Position numbers and translations under genes: made by a program
Assembly: GCA_021806745.1 (NCBI GenBank)
Contig: JAJZQS010000010.1
Span: 1-41,820, forward strand
Reading direction: 5' to 3'
DNA: 41,820 bases
Origin: a bacterium
GTDB taxonomy: Bacteria > Elusimicrobiota > Elusimicrobia > UBA1565 > UBA9628
Shown: piece after piece, positions 37,444-41,820 of the stretch
Position numbering within the stretch: the stretch's first letter is position 1
Layout: every line of letters begins with the position of its first letter
Notes under the pieces: generated by a model
What the model saw: the letters and a program-made list of their open reading frames with translations, nothing else
Told to the model about the DNA's origin: nothing
Databases searched by the model: none

Positions 37444-38118
37444 CTAGCGGCGGCGCTTGAGCACCTCGCGCAGGGCTTCCGCGGCCAAGTCCTTGGCGCC
37501 GAGGCCGAAAGCGATGGCCAGCGCCAGTCCGAGCGAGCCCAGCAGGATTTGCGCCGTCGACACGACGAGCGCCGGCCTTGCCCCGATCTGCTCGAGCGCG
37601 GCCAGCGCCGAGTAGCCGACGACGACCGCGTAGGCTCCGGCGGCCACGGCGCGCCCGCCGCGGATGGTGTTGGCCTCGGAGGCGTTGATGAGCACCTGCG
37701 ACAGCAGGCGCGCGAACAGCAGGCCGCCGAAGACGATCAGCACGCCGGAGATCAGCGCCGGCAAGAACGCCGCGAAGCGCTCAAGCAAGTCCGAGACCGC
37801 CGTCATGTTCAGCGCGTTGGCCGCCGAGACCACGAAGACGACGATCAGAAACCAATAGACGACGAACGCCGCGACCGCCGTCGGTGAGCGGCCAAGTCCC
37901 AGGCGCGCGAGCAGTTCGTTGAGGCCGGCGCGGCTGGTGTGGTCGTCGAGGCGGATTTTTCCGAGCACGGTCTCGACGATCATCCGGAAAAAGCGCGCCA
38001 GCAGCATTCCGGCCAGCAGCAGCAGGAACGCCGCCGCCAGCGCCGGCAGAGCCGACGACACGCGCTTGGCCGCCGTCAGCAGCGGATCGACGAACAGCGA
38101 GGTCCAATTGCCGTACAT
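37444..38118 (-). CDS. Membrane protein with mechanosensitive-channel-type conserved TM helices
   Basis: ALAAAFLLLLAGMLLARFFRMIVETVLGKIRLDDHTSRAGLNELLARLGL; LALAIAFGLGAKDLAAEALREV. Confidence 0.75.
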   Translation of the reverse strand: MYGNWTSLFVDPLLTAAKRVSSALPALAAAFLLLLAGMLLARFFRMIVETVLGKIRLDDHTSRAGLNELLARLGLGRSPTAVAAFVVYWFLIVVFVVSAANALNMTAVSDLLERFAAFLPALISGVLIVFGGLLFARLLSQVLINASEANTIRGGRAVAAGAYAVVVGYSALAALEQIGARPALVVSTAQILLGSLGLALAIAFGLGAKDLAAEALREVLKRRR

Positions 38119-38145
38119 GGGCGCGATTCTAGCACTTCGCGCCGT

Positions 38146-38523
38146 CTACCAGCGCGGCGCGCGGCGCGCGGCGGCGCGCTTGAGCTGGCGGATGGCGCGG
38201 CGGGGCATCGCGCGGCGGCGGCGTTGGGCGCGCCGAGCGGGCTTGCGGCGCGCGGCCGCGGCGGGCGCCAGGCCCTGCTCGGGAGATTTCGCGGCGGGAG
38301 CCAGCGCCGCGGCGGTTGAGGGCGCGTCGCCCAGACGCAGCACGATCACTCGGCCCGAGGCGCCGCGCATCGCCGCCGTCAGCCCCTCTCCGGGTTTGTC
38401 CGTCTGGGCCAGGATTTGTTCCGAGAGCGGGTCGGAGCCGATGATTTGGGGCACCCCGTCGGCTCGGGCGAAAGACGCCGCCATCATCAGCCCCGCCGCC
38501 GCCGTCAGGATCACGCGCCTCAT
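38146..38523 (-). CDS. Secreted Arg/Ala-rich hypothetical protein
   Basis: Signal peptide MRRVILTAAAGLMMAASFARA; basic C-terminus. Confidence 0.55.
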   Translation of the reverse strand: MRRVILTAAAGLMMAASFARADGVPQIIGSDPLSEQILAQTDKPGEGLTAAMRGASGRVIVLRLGDAPSTAAALAPAAKSPEQGLAPAAAARRKPARRAQRRRRAMPRRAIRQLKRAAARRAPRW

Positions 38524-38563
38524 CTTGCGGACATTATGCGCGCGGCGCGCGCCTCGCGCAGGC

Positions 38564-38601
38564 GGCTTAGGTCCCGAATCCGGCTAGGCCCTCGGTCCTA
38601 T
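38564..38601 (-). promoter_or_regulatory. Two-block repeated element, copy 1
   Basis: Minus: ATAGGACCGAGGGCCTAGCCGGATTCGGGACCTAAGCC; the two GGAC cores are 24 bp apart; upstream of the 38523(-) start. Confidence 0.45.
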
Positions 38602-39482
38602 TATTGGTTGGTCGTCGCGCGCAGGCCCAGGGGCTGGGGCTGGCCGGCGTTCGGGTCGGTCGCGGACGGCGAGCCAAGAGCGTTTGCGTTCAGCACGGAG
38701 CCTTCGACGCCTTTCATGCGCGCGTCGGCCGCGATGGCCGGCCGGTAGGTGAGCCGGATTTTGCTCGTGTCGGCGACGGTCGCGCCGTCCACGCGGCCGG
38801 GCTCCAGGGCGGCGGCGCCGCGCGCGCCGGGTCCGGCGCCGAGGCCGGGCGCGCCGCCGAGTTGGGCCATCAGCCGGCCCATCCCCGAGCCCAGGGACCG
38901 GGCTCCGGAATCGGAGGCGCCCACGGTGGAGGGATCGCTGCCCGAGGTCCCGCTAAGACCGAGCATGCCCGAGCCGGAGGGCTCGGGAACCGCGCCGGCG
39001 CCCGAGGCCAGCGGGCCCGCGCCGACGGAGTCCCCGCCGCCGCCGGCAGCGGGGGAGCCGTCGGCCTTGAAAGTGGAACCTCCCGGCGTCATCAGCCCGC
39101 CCGGGGTGCCCAGGCCGGCCGCCACGTCCGGCCGGGCGCCGAGGCGGGCGCTGAACCCGAACGGGCGCTGAGAGCGCAGGCATTGTCCGTAGGCCCGCAC
39201 CACCGGGTCGTCGGTCTTGTCCAAGGAGATGAAGTCGGTGTTCTTGCCGGTGGCCAAGTCCGACATCTTCACCGTGCCGTGGAAGAAGATGAACTGCTTC
39301 TGGGCGGCCATGTCGTAGCAGGTCTGCCCGCCGGCGGGGGGAGCGTCCGCGCTCGCGGGGGAGGCCGCTTCGAGTGTGGACGCGTCGAGATTGGAAAATC
39401 CCGCCCCGGGCGCGGTCGAGGCGCGCGCCGGAGCGGCCGCGGCGAGCGCGGCGGCGATCAGGAGCCGGGGAGGGGTTTTCAT
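38601..39482 (-). CDS. Secreted Gly/Ser/Ala-rich hypothetical protein
   Basis: MKTPPRLLIAAALAAAAPARA signal peptide; QTCYDMAAQKQFIFFHGTVKMSDLATGKNTDFISLDKTDDPVVRAYGQCLRSQ, then a low-complexity Gly-rich region. Confidence 0.65.
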   Translation of the reverse strand: MKTPPRLLIAAALAAAAPARASTAPGAGFSNLDASTLEAASPASADAPPAGGQTCYDMAAQKQFIFFHGTVKMSDLATGKNTDFISLDKTDDPVVRAYGQCLRSQRPFGFSARLGARPDVAAGLGTPGGLMTPGGSTFKADGSPAAGGGGDSVGAGPLASGAGAVPEPSGSGMLGLSGTSGSDPSTVGASDSGARSLGSGMGRLMAQLGGAPGLGAGPGARGAAALEPGRVDGATVADTSKIRLTYRPAIAADARMKGVEGSVLNANALGSPSATDPNAGQPQPLGLRATTNQ

Positions 39483-39541
39483 GGGAGTCGTTCCTTGTCG
39501 CGTCGACATCCCCAGCATACCCCGCTCTCTCGCATGGCGCC

Positions 39542-39580
39542 ATAGGACTAAAGACCTACCTGTCAATGGGACTTAAGGCC
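39542..39580 (+). promoter_or_regulatory. Two-block repeated element, copy 2
   Basis: ATAGGACTAAAGACCTACCTGTCAATGGGACTTAAGGCC; GGAC cores 24 bp apart; upstream of the phosphohexomutase gene. Confidence 0.45.
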
Positions 39581-39602
39581 CACAGGCGCTTGGGGGCGGC
39601 GG

Positions 39603-39632
39603 TTGACCGGGCCCCCCGACTTATCTTAGGAT
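39603..39632 (+). promoter_or_regulatory. Promoter TTGACC-N18-TAGGAT, 5 nt before ATG
   Basis: TTGACC 39603-39608, TAGGAT 39627-39632, ATG at 39638. Confidence 0.6.
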
Positions 39633-39637
39633 GGCCC

Positions 39638-41116
39638 ATGATTAAATTCGGCACCTCGGGCTGGCGCGGCGTGATCTCGGACGAGTTCACCTTCGCCAAC
39701 GTCCGCCGCGTCGCGCACGCGGCCGCGGGCAGCGTCAAGGAGAGCGTGGACGTCGGCTACAACAGCGACGACTACCGCCAGTTCCTGAAGGGAGCGGCTC
39801 CCAGCCGCGTGCCGACCGTCGTCGTCGGCTACGACACGCGCTTCCAGTCCGAGGATTTCGCGCGGGAGGTCGCGGCGGTGTTCGCCGCCGACGGCGTGCG
39901 CACGCTGTTTTCCGCCTCGGATTTGCCCACGCCGGCGGCCGCCTGGGCGGTGCTGGCGCACAAGGCGGTGGGCGGGGTCATGATCACGGCCTCGCACAAC
40001 CAGAGCCATTACAACGGGCTGAAGTGGATGCCCTATTGGGGCGGCGCGGCCTCGCCGACGGTGACCGGGGAACTGGAGCGGCGCGTGGACTTGCTCGGCG
40101 AGCACGCGGTCAAGACGATGCCCGAGGAGCGCGCGGTCAAGGAGTCCTGGTTCGAGACCGTGGACTTCCGCAAGTCGTATTTCGATCAGTTGGAGAGCCT
40201 GCTCGATGTCAAGGCGATCCGCAAGGCGAAGTTGTCCGTGGCCGTCGACGCGATGCACGGCTCGGGGCGGCTGTATCTGCGGCCGTTCCTGGAGGAGCGC
40301 CTGGGCGTGACGGTGGCGGCCATCCGCGAAAACCGCGATGTGCTGTTCGGCGGCGCCTCGCCGGAGCCCTCGCCGGAGGCCTCGGCGCCGCTGGCCGAAC
40401 TGGTCAAGAAGGGAAAGCTCGACCTGGGGCTGGCCTGCGACGGAGACGCCGACCGCTTCGGCGTCATCGACGCCGGCGGCGAGTGGATTTCGCCCAACGA
40501 CGTGATCGCGCTGGCCTACGAACACTTGGCCGCGCGCCGCGGCCTCAAGGGCAAGGCCGCGCGCTCGGTGATGACCTCGCATTTCGTCGACGCCGTGGCC
40601 AAGTCCCACGGCTCGGAGACGCGCGAGACCCCGGTGGGCTTCAAGTTCCTGGGCGAACTGCTGCGCACCGGCCAGTTCCTTCTGGCCGGCGAGGAGTCCG
40701 GCGGTCTGTCCATCCGCGGCCACGTGCCTGAGAAAGACGGCATCTTGGCCGGACTGCTGATGCTGGAGATGGTCGCCTGCGAGGGCAAGACGCTTACGGC
40801 CGTGCGCGAGCGCCTGCACAAGAAGCTCGGACACTTCCACAACGCCCGCGTCAGCCAGCCCGTGGAGCGCGTGCGCCAGATCTCGGAGCTCGAAGGCCGC
40901 CTGCGCGCCAAGCCGCCGCTGGAACTGGCCGGGGGCTCGGTGTGGCGCGTCGACCAGAGCGACGGCTTCAAGTTCATCCTGCGCGACGGTTCTTGGTTGG
41001 GACTGCGCAGTTCCGGGACCGAGTCGGCGTTCAGGCTTTACGCCGAGGCGTCGACTCCCAAGCGCTTGCATGAGCTCTTGGATGCCGGGCGCAAGCTGGC
41101 GCAGGGAAAGTTCTAA
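39638..41116 (+). CDS. Alpha-D-phosphohexomutase (phosphoglucomutase/phosphomannomutase family)
   Basis: KFGTSGWRGVISDEFTFANVRRVA; VMITASHNQSHYNGLKWMP; LACDGDADRFGVID; LRSSGTESAFRLYAEA. Confidence 0.95.
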   Translation: MIKFGTSGWRGVISDEFTFANVRRVAHAAAGSVKESVDVGYNSDDYRQFLKGAAPSRVPTVVVGYDTRFQSEDFAREVAAVFAADGVRTLFSASDLPTPAAAWAVLAHKAVGGVMITASHNQSHYNGLKWMPYWGGAASPTVTGELERRVDLLGEHAVKTMPEERAVKESWFETVDFRKSYFDQLESLLDVKAIRKAKLSVAVDAMHGSGRLYLRPFLEERLGVTVAAIRENRDVLFGGASPEPSPEASAPLAELVKKGKLDLGLACDGDADRFGVIDAGGEWISPNDVIALAYEHLAARRGLKGKAARSVMTSHFVDAVAKSHGSETRETPVGFKFLGELLRTGQFLLAGEESGGLSIRGHVPEKDGILAGLLMLEMVACEGKTLTAVRERLHKKLGHFHNARVSQPVERVRQISELEGRLRAKPPLELAGGSVWRVDQSDGFKFILRDGSWLGLRSSGTESAFRLYAEASTPKRLHELLDAGRKLAQGKF

Positions 41117-41140
41117 GCGATCGCCTCATAAAATCGTCCC

Positions 41141-41172
41141 TTGACCCGATACCTAGGTATAGGGTCTATAAT
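41141..41172 (+). promoter_or_regulatory. MerR-type promoter: TTGACC-N20-TATAAT with spacer dyad
   Basis: ACCCGATACCTAGGTATAGGGT (41144-41165) is a 22 bp dyad with one mismatched pair and a perfect ATACCTAGGTAT core; 20 bp spacer. Confidence 0.88.
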
Positions 41173-41178
41173 GAGGTC

Positions 41179-41598
41179 ATGAGCGGACCCCTGACCGCCG
41201 GCCGCCTCGCGCGTCGCGCCGGCGTGAATATTCAGACCGTCCGATATTACGAGAGGCGCGGGCTCCTGGCCCCCGAGCGGCGCACCCCGTCGGGCTATCG
41301 GCTCTATGGGCCGCAGGCCGTGCGGGTCATCCGCTTCGTCAAGAACGCGCAGGCGTTGGGCTTCACCCTCGATGAAATATCCAAGCTCCTGCGCCTGCGC
41401 GTCGACCGGAAAAGCCGCTGCGCGTCGGTCCAGCGGCGGGCCCGGGCGCGGCTGGCTCTGGTGCGCGAAAAGCTCGCGGGATTGCGCGCGATCGAAAGCA
41501 CCCTGCGTCGGCTGCTCAAGACCTGCGCCGCGCGCGGGACCACGGACTTGTGCCCGATTCTCGAAAGTCTCGAATCAAGGAGGTCGTTCCATGGATAG
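41179..41598 (+). CDS. merR: MerR-family transcriptional regulator, mercury-type
   Basis: N-terminal HTH GRLARRAGVNIQTVRYYERRGLL; three Cys with spacing 35 and 9 residues, equal to the Cys82/117/126 spacing of Tn501 MerR; followed by a merT-like gene. Confidence 0.92.
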   Translation: MSGPLTAGRLARRAGVNIQTVRYYERRGLLAPERRTPSGYRLYGPQAVRVIRFVKNAQALGFTLDEISKLLRLRVDRKSRCASVQRRARARLALVREKLAGLRAIESTLRRLLKTCAARGTTDLCPILESLESRRSFHG

Positions 41599-41820
41599 AA
41601 AATTTTCCGTCATCGCGGCGCTGGCTTCGGCCGGGCTCGCCTCGGCCTGCTGCCTGGGCCCGCTGCTTCTGACCGGCCTGGGGCTGGGAAGCCTGGGGCT
41701 GGCCGCGGGTCTGGCGAAATACCGACCGCTCTTCCTGGCGTCGACCGGGATCATCCTCGCCGTCGCGTTCTACCAGACCTACCGCAAGCGCGAGGTCCCC
41801 TGCGCCGACGGGAGCTGCGA
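41591..41820 (+). CDS. merT: MerT-like mercuric transport protein (truncated by window edge)
   Basis: MDRKFSVIAALASAGLASACCLGPLLLTGLGLGSLGLAAGLAKYRPLFLASTGIILAVAFYQTYRKREVPCADGSC; vicinal CC in the first TM; ATG overlaps the merR stop region. Confidence 0.85.
   Translation, partial: MDRKFSVIAALASAGLASACCLGPLLLTGLGLGSLGLAAGLAKYRPLFLASTGIILAVAFYQTYRKREVPCADGSC

Overview
High-GC bacterial chromosomal window, dense with genes and with several operons. The composition and gene set suggest an Elusimicrobiota-like lineage, but this is an inference only. From left to right it contains: a truncated lipoprotein and an internally shortened DsrE-like protein (-); a heavy-metal RND efflux operon (small Cys-rich secreted protein, Cys/His secreted protein, DUF2231, TolC/CusB/CusA-like); a beta-carbonic anhydrase; two tandem paralogous Ala/Pro-rich multi-TM proteins of unknown function; a DUF6986/HpcH-type aldolase-like protein with a serine hydrolase; hsp20 divergent from an Old Yellow Enzyme; a PLD-like secreted protein; RlmI-like methyltransferase; cold-shock protein; a MurU-like nucleotidyltransferase with an aminoglycoside-phosphotransferase/RapZ-C fusion; a cupredoxin; a histidine kinase; hrcA-grpE-dnaK-dnaJ; GNAT; rsmE; an AAA/DUF4143 ATPase; mtaB-like methylthiotransferase; HIT protein; rpsU-dnaG-rpoD; a membrane protein; hypothetical secreted proteins; phosphohexomutase; and the start of a merR-merT mercury locus. 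The main non-obvious signals are: (1) recurrent leaderless-promoter architecture, a TANNNT -10 box 5-7 nt before the start codon at about 14 genes, including an mtaB whose start would be ATC; (2) a diverged CIRCE operator (GCAGTC-N9-GACTGC) shared by hrcA and hsp20; (3) the tandem membrane-protein paralogs; (4) a duplicated two-block ~38 nt element with a 24 bp period upstream of two genes; (5) a MerR-type 20 bp spacer promoter with a near-perfect 22 bp dyad, coupled to leaderless merR.
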